Positions 44,546 to 57,100 of a stretch of DNA of 64,000 nt are shown in pieces (the first letter of the stretch is position 1; every line of letters starts with the position of its first letter). The DNA is from Nelumbo lutea (taxonomy: Eukaryota > Streptophyta > Magnoliopsida > Proteales > Nelumbonaceae): positions 135,923,017 through 135,987,016 of the forward strand of contig JAKGHH010000001.1 of assembly GCA_022828595.1 (NCBI GenBank), in the 5' to 3' direction. A program made the translations under genes and the position numbers. The notes beneath the pieces are model-generated. The model was not told the DNA's origin and made no database searches. It saw only the letters and a list, made by a program, of their open reading frames with translations.

Positions 44546-46171
44546 TGATGTAACCGTTTTCGGCCACGTACCAATGTTTTGTGATGTAAAATTTTTTGGC
44601 AAAGTACCTCGTTATTCGACCCGGTGGTGGCGTGCCTTAGTGACAAGCTACTTGGTGGCGAACTCCCTGGGGGAGAACTGCTTGGTGGCGAACTGCCTAG
44701 TGGTGAACTGCCTTGGTGGCGGACTGCCTGGTGACGAACTCCCTGGTGGCAAACTGCCTGGGGGCGAACTGCCTTGGTGGCGAACTGCCTGGGGGGCGAA
44801 CTGCCTGGGGGCGAACTGCCTTGGTGGTGAACTGCCTGGGGGTGAACTGCCTGGTGGCGAACTCCCTGGTGACGAACTGCCTGGGGGCGAACTGCCTTGG
44901 TGGCGAACTGTCTGGGGGCGAACTGCCTGGGGGCGAACTGCCTTGGTGGCGAACTACCTGGGGGCGAACTGCCTGGAGGCAAACTGCCTGGGGGCGAATT
45001 GCCTGGTGGCGAACTACTTGGGGGCGAACTGCCTTGGGGCGAACTGCCTCGGTGGCGAACTGCCTGGAGGCGAACTGCCTGGGGGCGAATTGCCTGGTGG
45101 CGAACTACCTACTAGGCGGTCGATGCCTTAGAGAATGTTGGAGCTCCCTGGTGCGGCGCAATCCGACTGCCCTCAACATGAGGTGGTCTTCTTTCCTTTG
45201 TAGGCTGCGGGAGATGAGGAACCTGCTAGAACTTAATATTTTCCTCCTCTTTGTAGGTGGCGGGAGCTGAAAGACCTATGAGAACTCCATCTTTTCCTCC
45301 TCTTTGTAGGTGGCGGGAGCTAAGGGACCTCCGAGAACTCCATCTTTTCCTCCTCCTTGTAGGTGGCGGGAGTTGAGGGACCTCCGAGAACTCCATCTCT
45401 TCCTCCTCCTTGTAGGTGGGGGGAGCTGAGGGACTTTCGAGAATTGCATCTTTTCCTCCTCTTCGTAGGCGGCGGGAGCTGAAGGACCTGCGAGAACCGA
45501 ATTAGAGGTCCCGGGGGTACTTTCCCGGTGGGGGCTCTCCGATGCTTAAGTTAGCACTCTTATTGTAGAGAGCTTTGAAGATAATATGAGAGAGCTAGAG
45601 AGCAGGGTTACTTCCCTTTCTTTTCCCCCCTTTCCCCTTTGGGGGGTGAGGTCTTTATATACCGGAGTCTTCGCGGGTTAGGTGGGTGAAAAGCCTCCAA
45701 ACGGTAAGACTCATCGCATCCTGTCAGAACCGGGGTACGGTGAACTCCTCGAGGTCGTCAGGCTGGCGCTTGTGTCAGGCGGCCAGGTCGGCGCCTGGGC
45801 CGGGTTGTCAGAGGGGTGTCTGCATCAGTCGGCGGGTCAGTGTTTAGGCCAGGTCGTCAGGTCAGCGCCTGTGTCAGTCGGCGGGACAGTGTCTAGATCA
45901 GGTCGTCAAGCTGGCGCTTGTGTCAGTCGGCGGGTCAATGTCTAGATCAGGTCATCAAGCTGGCGCCTTGGTCGGATCATGCGCTAGGCTGGTCCAGGTC
46001 GGCCAGGTCGCGTAGGCCGCGCGCTAGGCCGCGCGCAGGTCGCGCCAAGCCGGCCAGACAGGTGCCCGGGTGGGTCACCAACTTCGTAAGTTTGTTGGCT
46101 GGGTGTTTTCCTAGTTGTCACGGGGTGCCACGTGTCACAATTTTACTGGAGGGCCAAATATGCCCTCATAA
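44546..46171 (-). repeat. 5' LTR of the outer element
   Basis: 1626 bp. Same order of arrays as the other LTR: 15/16-bp array (44645-45112), 53-bp array (about 45200-45490), TATA-like element (about 45652-45661), 49-bp array (about 45860-45960), and the 18-nt motif at 45537-45554. The outer edge reads CCTCATAA instead of CCTCATCA, a point change at the terminus. Confidence 0.92.
44645..45112. repeat. 15/16-bp minisatellite in the 5' LTR
   Basis: About 30 variants of GGCGAACTGCCTGGG(T). Produces long open frames on both strands that are not genes. Confidence 0.95.
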
Positions 46172-46231
46172 GGTTCAGTTACTCTTATTTTATTTAATCT
46201 TTTAATAATTTTGATATTTTTAATATGTTAT

Positions 46232-46835
46232 TGATGAGGGGTAATTTGGCTTGACTTGTTAGCGTGTGGACACGTGGACCGACATGATGACATGGATGAT
46301 GATTCAACATTCTTGCCACTTCAGCATGCCAAGTCAGTTCGGGCACCTTGGCCAAGATTGAGGTTTTGAGTAGCTTGTGATGGCTCGACCTTCCGAGGTG
46401 ACACATAGCCAACTTCTAGAAGATAACCGGCTCTCTGACCTCTTTGGGATCACCCCTCACGTCAAGACCATCACCTCTGAGTAATTTATCAGATGGACTT
46501 GATAAGCCTTATCAGCTCACACGAAGTCCACATTCGAGTGCGGAATAGACTCCTGGCAGCGTGGGCGAGGGATCTTGGAGGTATTACGCAAGACCTACAA
46601 CAACTCACCTATATAAGGGCTTCAACCCCAACGCTACAAGGTATGCATGATTATTTGCTCACTAGCCTTCTAACTTATTGAATCCTTCACCTGGCATACT
46701 CCACTCGCTAACTTAAGTGTTAGAGTGCCCACACCGGGTTCTCTGATCTTGTTTTTTTGCAGCTCGACCGACCAACTAAGTAGTCCGACGTCTGAATTGC
46801 CATCCAATTAGGAGCATTTAGGTCGTGCACCATCA
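46232..46835 (+). mobile_element. Solo LTR of a Tat-like element
   Basis: 604 bp starting TGATGAGGGG and ending CACCATCA. Flanks GTTAT (46227-46231) and ATTAT (46836-46840) agree at four of five positions. It has a TATA box TATATAAGGG (46610-46619) and, downstream, the motif CTAACTTAAGTGTTAGAG (46708-46725), in plus orientation. No internal region accompanies it. It is of the same general LTR type as the 526-5170 and 39309-46171 elements but a different family. Confidence 0.8.
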
Positions 46836-46840
46836 ATTAT

Positions 46841-47083
46841 CAATAAAATAATAATTTTTAATGTTAATTCAAGCACAAGTTTGGTAGTTCTCCTTCTCAA
46901 CTATTTTTTATCATTTAAATATTATTTAAATATTTTTATTAATAAAATAATATTTAAAATATATAAATTTTTATTTTTAATATTTTAAATAATATTTTTT
47001 AATTATTAAAAAAATGCAATTGTTGTTTACATATTGGTGTTTTTTTTTTCAAATTATTTATTATATAAAATGCAAAAGTTAGA
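46841..47083. other. AT-rich spacer
   Basis: TTTAAATATTATTTAAATA-type low-complexity sequence; no gene. Confidence 0.6.
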
Positions 47084-47400
47084 CATTTATGATCGATTGT
47101 GTAGATCTCCCATAAAATATATATGAGATACATGGAATAAAAAAATATGGTATGGACCAATCCACACTACACTTACAGAATGCCACCGTGGGTATGGATT
47201 GTTCTGGTCCACACAATCTATCCACAATTCAGGACTATGATGTGGTGTAGATTGGTCCCTCCCACGGGGTGTGAATCCACACCCACCAATTTTTTCGTCC
47301 ACCCTACAAAAATACCCCCTAAATGTTAAAACTCTTGAACCAAGGACTTCTCCACACATGGTCCACCACATCATATATATATTGGGGTCGAGGCACCACA
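47084..47400. repeat. MITE-like repeat
   Basis: Contains ATGGACCAATCCACAC, GTGGGTATGGATTG and GGTGTGAATCCACACCC, partly self-complementary and similar to 39121-39303. Ends not fixed. Confidence 0.4.
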
Positions 47401-48172
47401 CCACATGGCCTTGAACCTAAAAGGTTTTTAATCAGGGGACAAGTTCGTATCGATGGATAGAATCAAAGTGGAGTGGGAGGAGATGGACGGTAAATGCATC
47501 GTGAAGTCATTCCCATGTTGATTTGTTATTCGGACAAGTACGGATCAGAATTCTGAATTCCAGCCCACTCCTATTACTGGCCCTCTCCCTTGTAAATCAC
47601 ATCCTAGGATGCATTTATCCTGTACTTTGGGGCTATAAAACTCTGATCTCGCCTGATTGGTCATTCTCACTTTGATTGATTGTTTGATAAATAATGACAC
47701 CTGATGACCTGAGAAAGAGAGAAGCAAAGATACATGATTGAAAGTCCAAATGCCCAACTTGTGTCGAAATGGGTAATCTACTTGGGTTGGGCCCTAGAAT
47801 GACAAGGCATAGCCCCAATCATGAAAAGGGCACTGAAACTGAAAGAGAATAAAAATCGGAACTGTTTCAAATAGCAGGTGGGGAGACCGGAGACGGCTAC
47901 TTTGAGAGAAGTCCGGCTCCGGCAACCCGACCTGAGAGCGGTTGTTAACTGCAATAGAATACATAGGCTGAACTGAATATAGCTAAGATATTATTCCCCA
48001 ATATCACGCATACACTGCAAGCATTGTTCTTTTCCTTTTTGGTGAAACTTTCAGTCTGGGTAGGGGGCTTCCGTGAGAAGAGACCCGAGTGTGTGGTGGA
48101 ATGCCACCGTTGACGGGGGCGAGGGTGGCCAGTAGTCTGTAGTTCGAGAGAGAGAGAGAGAGAGGCAAAGGA
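47401..48172 (+). promoter_or_regulatory. BAC1 promoter and 5' leader
   Basis: Upstream of the BAC1 ATG. A GA run (48146-48165) lies just before the start codon, as is common in plant 5' leaders. CTATAAAAC (47632-47640) could be a TATA element but is over 500 bp from the ATG. The transcription start is unknown. Confidence 0.35.
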
Positions 48173-51100
48173 ATGGGTGATCATATCTCTACGTACAAGG
48201 ACTATGTAGCAGGTATGGCTGCCGGAGTAGCTACTGTTATCATTGGTCATCCCTTCGACACCGTCAAGGTCTGTTCTTTTATTTCTTTTCTGTTCCCAAC
48301 TTTCCATGCTGCTATATTTAACTGCTTCATACTCGTGTTCTTAAAGCTCTGATTGTTTGCAAATTCCCTTTTTCTTACCCTTTTCGGTAGGATAGATAGA
48401 CTAATTTGGATAATTAACTTCGTAAATCGGCAGATTGAAATGTCTTCATTTTGTGGGATTGTTCTGTGGATTTATATCCATTTCCGGAACTAATTGTTTT
48501 TCCTGTTTAGCTTGTTTTTCTTGTCTCTTATTTCGCAATGAGGGAAGCTGTTGGGCTTTGTGTGATCTGTAAAATATTGATCTTGGCTTCAAGTGTTATT
48601 TGTTTGAATGTAAAAAGGTCGAAAGGCTTGAATATGTTTGGAAATGTATGCTTGATTACGACCAGTCAATTATGGTAATCGTCCTTCACATGGACAGATA
48701 TAATCAGGGAAAATAAGATACTTGTGCAGAGATTTAAACTTATAAGAAGTAAAATAAGGGCTATTAAAACGATGGAGATATTCTTAAATTCAAAGTTATC
48801 TATATAAAGAATTTCTAGCAACCATGTGATTGTGAAGTGATCAAAAGAGCTGCCAACGATTATAAACTATGAAAGATAGAAGAGACTTGATCCACTTTGG
48901 TGGATGAGTAGACAGGACTGACAGGTGCTTTGACTATTTGAATTCATTCTCTTGGAAGTATATTTTATTAAAAGTTTTTATCATCTAATATTTAAATCCT
49001 GAGATTTGGGTGAATGCAGCTAGGAATTAGGAGCTAGTTTAAATTGAGTACAGACCTGAAATCGGATTTGGTGCTCACAAAATTGTGCTCACACCGTTCT
49101 CACAGTCCTTTCCGGTCGTGCATTGGGAACATCTCTCCATCAATAAAAAGATACAAGTATGGAGATGCTCCCAATGCACGGATGAAAATGGCTGTGAGAA
49201 CGGTGTGAGAACAATTTTGTGAGGACTGAATCCGTTGTCCACAGGCTACGTGGATATGGATACAAGTGTCAGAACCTGAGGTGTAGGGTGTACCAGGTGG
49301 TTAGCTCTGAGCATGAAAAAAAGGATTTTGAACTTTCAGGTGTACTTAATATATTTATTTTTTATATGAGGGGGCATTACTTGGTGCAAGGGCTGACAAG
49401 TTTGAGACAGCAGGATTGAGCCTGAGAGCAGCCACTTTGTGCAAGTAATGCCAGTGATTAGGTTCTTATCCAGTCTATACCCTCCTAAGACCCTGAATAA
49501 TTGGGAGACTGGGACCATCATTGGGTAATGGCCCTATTTATGTTTTATATCAATAACAGAATAATTGTTGAAAAAATGAAATTAAATATAGAAGCATAAA
49601 TCAATCCCCTCAGTTTAATTTTAAGTCTCCATGTAATGTAGTTATTGGACTGAAGATCTCGCAATATACTTTGGCATCTCAATTGAAGGCCGAGGCAGGT
49701 TTGTGAACTTAAAATAGGGCAAACACAAGTAACTAACTCACTCATTATAAGATTGGAATTCAAAGAGACTGTTTCAATAGTGTTACATAAGAATACAAGA
49801 ATATGGACTATATCCTATCATTTTAAGAAGAAAAGAAGAAAATGGTGACCTTTATTGATGGTTCTGGTCCCATGAATAGAGTAGCCTCCTCTTGGTTGCT
49901 GCCATCCACTAAATAAAATATCCTTTTAGGTAAAAACCCTTTTCTCTTCTGTCGTACTTTACCTTTTTGCATCAGTTATTTCAACCTCAGGTTGTAAAGG
50001 CTTTCCTAAGGTGAGATAAAATGCTAATTAGAGCATTCGTTACATATGCATCAACAACTGTGAAATGCAAGAGTTGTGTGATATTCTGTTTACAATTATT
50101 AGGGCATGTTACTAAGTTGAATGCCTCATATTGCATTATACCTCAAGCAAGTGCACACCAACAAGTCTCATGTTGCATCAGTTATTTCAACCTCAGGTTG
50201 TAAATGCTTTGCTAAGGTGAGATAAAATGCTAAGCTAATTACAGCATTCATTACATATGCATCAACAACTGTGAAATGCAAGAGTTGTGTGATATTCTGT
50301 TTACAATTATTAGGGCATGTTACTAAGTTGAATGCCTCATGTTGCATTATACCTCAAGCAAGTGCACACCAACAAGTCTCAGGCATTTCTGATAATAATA
50401 CCACCACTAAAGTTTTTCATATCACATGTCAGGTGTATCAATCTGTGCTGTGCCTCTGAATTTCTCTTGAATGTTTTGTACTTATTGTGGTACCCTGTGT
50501 GGATCTTGAATCATATGATATGTGCCAGGTGAAACTTCAAAAGCACAATACGGAAGCACATGGAGTGAAGTATAGGAGTGCATTGCATTGTACAACTAGG
50601 ATTCTGAAGAATGAAGGGGTATGATTCTTGCAGTTATTTTAGTTCATTATGGGATGCAAATTAGTTCATATCTTCTTTATGCATGCGTTTTAAATTTAGA
50701 AGATTAATAATAGGTAAGGTATGAACCAACTAATGGATTTACTCTTTTCACATTGAATCTTGCTCGCTTTTCCCCTAAAATATCAAAACTAAATCTTAAA
50801 ATTAAAAGACAATATGAGCATTAAGTAATTTTCCTAGTTATTTAAAATGTCAATTATGCATGGCATAAACATATTTTGTACAACGAAGTGCTGAATCATT
50901 GATTTTTGCATCTATTACCTCAATGAAACATTTTGATGGAGTCATGGAACTTTGGCGTCTCATTATATAAATGATCTCACAGAAGTAGAAGAAAATTACA
51001 ATTCTAGACACACAAATGAATCTGTTGTTAAGAGCTGAGTTTGAATATTTTGTATCATCTCAATAAATTTACCTATTTTAGAATAAAATGCACGAGGTCA

Positions 51101-54100
51101 CTATATTAATTACCCTATACAAGGTGCATACAAACAATTCAGAATAAAGATTCCATACAAATTTCATATGCAAATATACAAAGGATATTACCAATGCTAG
51201 TCCCGGCTATCTATTGGTCTTGGGAGGGGTGGAGTGGATAATAACTTAGCATCCAGCAATATTTGTGCAAAGTGTCTGCTCTCGGATTTGACCCCATGTT
51301 CTCATGTTTGTCAGCCTGAGATTTTACCATTGTACCATGCTGTAGCCCCCATTATTGAACATGCCATTCACATATACTTCTCTCTATTCAATCTTGGTCT
51401 TATGACTCTGGAAGGTTTTTTAAAGTGCATTTTGCATTATTGTATATTGTTATGTGGTATAAATTTTTGTTTGAGAGAGTCACTTATTGTGTTTTAATAT
51501 ATTGGTTTCCAAAAACAAATAATAGTATAATGGATAATAAGAGATCATAAATTTTATACCTGACAGAAGTGTATATCATAAAAAAGCAGAAAACTAAGAC
51601 ACCTTTATAACTCTACTAATGCTACTAAGGCTAACTTAATATAAGAAACCAGATATTACTAAAAATAGTAAGTCATGATTTCAATATAAATAGTACTTAC
51701 AGAGATTATGACAAATAGTAATTTGTTTTTTACTAAGAATAGTAAATTTCTACAATATTGTCATGATTTCACTATAAATAGTACTTACAGAAATTATGAC
51801 AAATAGTAATTTGTTTTTTACTAAGAATAGTAAATTTCTACAACATTGGAACTTAATTTTATTCCTGACAGACCAACAAATCAGAAAGCAAACTCAAAAA
51901 TACTAAAATCCAAAAAATTAGGAAATTACCACTGCTTCTCTCAGAAGCGGATAGGGCCGGATCCTTAAGAGGGTGGAGAATAGGTAGAGATGGAGTTTCA
52001 GTAACTCATCTTCAATTTGTAGATGACATAATAATCTTTTGTGAAGGTTGTGATCTGATGGAGGTAAGAAATTTGAAGGATTTGATAATTCACTTTGAGA
52101 GGGCCTCAAATTTGAAGATAAATTTTGAGAAAGGTTGTATTGTGGGAATAAATTTGAGTAGAGAGGAGATGGAGTTTATAGCAGCTTTGTTAGATTGCAC
52201 ATGGTCTCAGTGGCTTCTATCCTACCTAGGACTTCCCTTAGGCGCAAATCCAAAGGAAAGTAGGTTCTGGAACCCAATGGTGGAAAAGTTCGAAAAAAGA
52301 TTGACAACTTGGAAGAGAAACTATATTTCCCTAGGGGGTGGAGTTACTTTGATTAAAGCAACTCTAGCCAACTTGCCTTTATACTTCCTGTCAGTATTTA
52401 GAATTCCTAAAAGGGAGGCAAAGAGGTTGGAAAAACTGATGATAGACTTCTTATGGGAACCTAGGGAAGAAAAAAAAGATCACTTGATTAGGTGAGAGGT
52501 GGTGAGTAGAAGTAAAAATGGAGGCCTGGGCTTAGGGAATGTGGTGAGTAAGAATGAAGATCTCTTAGGTAAGTGGCTTTGGAGGTGGCCCTTGGAGAGG
52601 GAGAGGTTGTGGCATGAAGTAGTGAAGAGTATCCATGGCTGTTTTGAATCAGGTTGGGATGCGGAGGTATCCTGAAGGGCTTCGCTCACAACACCTCGGA
52701 AGGCTATTTATGGCATTTTCCCAAATTTGTAAGGTATGATGCTTGTTCTGGAAACTCCATTCTTTTTTGGGAAGATATTTGGGTGAGCACTCAACCCCTA
52801 AAAGACCACTTTCCTTCTCTCTATTCCATCTCCCTCTTTAAAAAGAAACAAATTTCATGGTTTCTTCCACCCCCCCTCCCTTGGTTCACCCTTTGGATTT
52901 AAACTGGAATTTTGGGTTTTGAAGAGGGTTAAGGGATGACGAACTTCTTTGTGTTTCAGAGCTCTTGTTGCTTCTAGATTCAGTGTGCCTGGACCCCCCT
53001 AACCTGGATAAAAGGGTTTGGTCTCTAACCTCGGTTGGCTCCTTTACTTGTGCTTCTTTCTTTAAAGCCCTCTGCTCCAATCCCTCCTTTCAGGTTTTCC
53101 CTATTAAAGAGGTCTTGTCAAGGTCAATTCCTCCTAAAATAGCAGTGTTCTGTTGGGTGGCCTACTTGGGTAAGATCAATACGGTGGAAAACTTGCAAAA
53201 GAAGAAACCTTACTTGTGTTTGTCCCCAAATTGGTGCTTCTTGTGTAAAGTGAAGGGTGAGGACTGTAACCATTTACTGATATCGTGCTCTTTTGCTGCC
53301 AATATTTGGAACTGGGTTGTTGCACTATTTGGGTGCAGGTGGAACTTTCCCTCCGAAGTAAAGCTGCTGTTTATTCCGGCTGCCTTTGGGAGATTGACAA
53401 AAAGAGGGAAGTTAATGTGGAAATGTATCAGAGCCGCTACCTTGTGGACTTTATGGGAGGAGAGAAATGCTAGAATATTTCAAGAAAAGGAAAGAAGTCT
53501 TGCTGAAATTAAGGAATGCATAATGACCACGACAGTCTCGTGGCTAAAATCTTCACACTTGTTGGCAGATTACTCGTTTGATGACTTGAGGAGAAACTGG
53601 GCAGCAGTGGCTTCTACAGTCTCCACAAAGAACAAATCACAAGTTGAATGGGAATCCCCACCGGATGGAGTGGTGAAACTGAATTTTGATGGTAGCTGCC
53701 AAGGTAACCCAGGGCCATCTGGAATAGGAGGGATTCTGAGAGACAAAGATAGTAACATGTTGTCTTTGTTTTCAGGACCAGTGGGTGTTGGTGATTCTGT
53801 AAGGGCAGAGATACTAGCAGTGGTACAAGGTATACAGATGGCCAGTCAACTTGGAGTGAATAATTTGATAGTAGAAGGGGATTCCAAGGTAGTAGTGGGC
53901 TGGTTGACAAGTCCAGAGACAGCTTGTTGGGGCTACAGGGATCTGTTAAAGAAAGTTAAATGGCTGACAAGGAATATGTCAGTCAGGTTTCAGTGGGTCA
54001 GCAGATCAACAAATGCAATGGCTGATTCTTTGGCCAAGCAATGGGTGTCAAGGGGAAATCTGTTTTGGGCCACTTTGTAACTTTGTTTCAGGCTTGTGTT

Positions 54101-57100
54101 TGTTTAGTGTTTATGACTCAGTCCTAGGGGGAGGTAACACCTTGTGCCTCTTCCTAGGCTGAATGTACTACTATTTTTTGAATTAATAAAACTATTCTCA
54201 TTTATCAAAAAGAAAAAAAAGAATATAAAAAATCTTGGTTTCTAAGTTTCTTCCATGGTTTCATTCCTTGCTTCTGTTTTTGCATCACCCAGGCTTTTCC
54301 TATGCTACAAAATAAACAAATAGTCCTTTTCCCTCCCAAACCCTCTGAAAACTGAAGGATGGATAGGAACTGAAAGGATAGTCTGTTCTTTTTGCTGCTT
54401 ATGGCATTAACTTGAAGGATTAAACTACCCTACTGGGAAAGAGGAAGCTTCTATACCATCTTTTCCAGCATGACAAAATGCGATCACTGAGCAATGATAC
54501 CAGTACCTGGGAATGAGTGCCTAATCCCATACAGGAACGAACCATATTGATTAGGTAGTAGGTGATTCTTCCAAAATGACTTTTGGAATTAAGAAAAGAA
54601 TTAAGAGCTCAGTTAGTATCCTTACCTAGGTTAGGAATTGATATTTTTTACATATTTCCTGTGGTCATAATATTAATAGTGCTGTGCTGTTTAGAAGGGT
54701 TTCTTGCTGTGCTATCTGGTGGCCTTTCTGCCCTTCTTGTTGTTTAGTTGAGTATGCTTGTTTGCGTTTGTTGGTTGGTGTTGTCTCTGGGGCGACCTGA
54801 ATTGCTTTTATTTTGATCAGTGATCTGAGTTGCTTATAGAAGGGTTTCTTGCTGTGCTCTTTGGTGGCTTTGCTGCCCTTGTTGTTTAGTTGAGTATGCT
54901 TGTTTTTGATGCTATCTTAGCACCTTCTTGGTTGTACTCAGTTTTCCTTTTTTTTTTTTTTCTTTAATAAACTTTTTTTTTCTTTTCTTATAAAAAAGTA
55001 CTATTAATAGTACAAATAAATTTGATAACTCATTTGGTAAACATGGTTAGAAAAGGTAATACGTTTTCAAAAGCAGACCGAAGGAAGATGATTCTGGAAT
55101 GGGGATTGAGAGGACTGCCTTTAAATGGTTGTCCTTAACAGAGATCGAAAGGATAAAAAGAAGAAGAGAAAGAAGGAACGAAAAGTGTATGCTTATATAA
55201 TCTTTCTGCTCTGATGTTAGCCCTTGGATTTAAGTCTAACTGGTCATTCATCTGAGAATGCCTATCAAATACAAATACGCTGTTGAACAAATTTTCCAAT
55301 TACAGCCTCATTGGGATACCCTCCTTGTTCAAACCATAGCACTATTGATAGGTCAACTTGAGCATACGAGGTAACTTTACCACAGTGTCCTCTGCAGACC
55401 TTCTATATGGAAATTGAGTAGAATTCTTGTGGGTGATAGATTCAACTGAGTGATATTTTCCTGCCAACATGTGAGCATTTTGCTTCTCCTGCATGTGGTA
55501 CATAAAATACTGTCTTCCTAAGTTTAGCTAATAGCATAGTATTATTATTATTTTTGGTTGAAAGCTAATAGCATATTAGAGTTTTGTAAACATTTACCAT
55601 GATATTCATTAAAGAAAAAATACCAGTGTTGTTGTTAAGAAGGGGGTTCCATCTCATTTTAAACAAGCTGTACTGCATTGATTTGATATCTCTGCATCTA
55701 TTTCTTTTCTTTTTCTTTTTCTTTTTTTTGGGTGGGGTGGGGTGGGGGGTGTTTGCTATTAGTGCATCTGCATCTAGTGGTTCTTTTCAGGTCAGATGGT
55801 CTAAACAGTACATGTATCTGTGAATTTGTAATATAGTTGAGAAACCTAAACCTTTTCCATAATTTTGATTCTAAATAATGAAGTGTGGTTATGTTATTTT
55901 ACAGGTTAGAGGACTATATCGAGGTGCAACTTCTTCTTTTATTGGAGTGGCAGTTGAAAGTTCAATTCTTTTTGGCATTTATTCCCAAACCAAAAAATCA
56001 CTTCAGGTTTTTCTCTGTCATAGAGTGATTGAATATGCTGTTCAATGATTTTTTTCAACACCGAAACAAGTTGTTGCAGGTTATAACCTCATTAATGATG
56101 TTGCCGATATTTTTACTTACAAAAGTTAATTCCCTGGTTAATTAAACACTTGTACTATGTCTTGTTTGTGAAGGGAGAACTGAATAGCAGTAAGCCACAA
56201 CTTCAGTTTATCATTCCTTCAGCAGCTTATGGCGGAGCTATAATCAGCTTAGTACTATGTTCATCAGAGCTGGTAAAAGTAGGTGAATTGCTACCCTCCT
56301 GTATTTCAATTGTTTGTTGGCCATATCTCTGCATGTGACACTGAGATCTTCCAGTGTAGGATGCAAGTTCAAGGGACTGATTCGCTGGTTGGTAAATGTG
56401 ACAAATATAGTAGTCCTCTTGATTGTGCTGTTAAAACAATAAAGAGTGAGGGGGTAAGATAATATCTCTGTTTACTTCGAAAAATGGAGAATGATGTGAT
56501 TGGTACTTATTGTCAGCTATATTCTCAGCTTAAGGGTATATTTCGTGGAGGTACTGCAACTTTATTGAGAGAATCTGTTGGAAATGTGATCTTCTTCAGC
56601 ACTTATGAATATACACGTTACTACATGTACATGCAAGTGAATTCTGCTTCATCTGTCAATAGCCATCTGCCAAATATATTGATTGATGCAGGGATTGGTA
56701 CAATCACTGGTGGGCTTGGTGGTGTTGCAGTAAGTACTTGACAACTTAATGCATATAAGAATCATATGAGACTGGATTTGACAATATTTGGTCTTCTTGA
56801 CAGTACTGGTCCGTGGTTCTACCCTTCGATGTGGCAAAGACTGTTATTCAGACTGCACCCGATTCAACTTCTAGTAGAAATCCATTTCGCATACTGAGCT
56901 CGGTAATATGTAGTTCTTCCCCCCCCCCCCCCCTCCTCTGGAATCCTGGATGTTCAAACCACCTTATGGCACATTCTTATCAGAACTGTTTCTGTAGATA
57001 TACAGGATGAAGGGAATTAAAGGATGCTACACTGGCATTGGTCCCACATTAGTAAGAGCATTTCCTGCAAATGCTGCTGCAATTGTTGCATGGGAGCTCA

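Larger units (their letters stand above)
39309..46171 (-). mobile_element. Non-autonomous Gypsy-type LTR element with minisatellite-rich LTRs
   Basis: Flanked by GGTCC (39304-39308) and GGTTC (46172-46176), a 5-bp duplication with one mismatch. LTR copies are 39309-43640 (interrupted by the 39693-42364 element; about 1656 bp without it) and 44546-46171 (1626 bp). In minus sense both start TGATGAGG or its mutated form and end GGTTACATCA. A primer-binding site lies at 44528-44543 and a polypurine tract at 43641-43660. The interior is only 905 bp and encodes no gag, protease, RT or integrase. LTR ends, purine tract and an 18-nt LTR motif resemble the 526-5170 Tat-like element, so it probably depended on proteins from such an autonomous relative. 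Confidence 0.92.

Noticed and set aside
44464..45270. Long overlapping ORFs (up to 185 codons) on both strands encoding GELPGGELPG- or PPGSSPPRQFA-like peptides
   Set aside because: They follow from the 15/16-bp minisatellite, whose units lack stops in several frames at once. No start context, domain or consistent frame supports a gene; the same happens at 39430-39823.
47945..48307. 120-codon minus-strand ORF over the BAC1 start
   Set aside because: It lies antisense to the 5' leader and first exon of BAC1, includes the GA-run translation, and has no domain.
51290..51330. tRNA gene suggested by a box-B-like sequence
   Set aside because: No cloverleaf, acceptor stem or box A partner could be formed; better explained as a SINE-like repeat.
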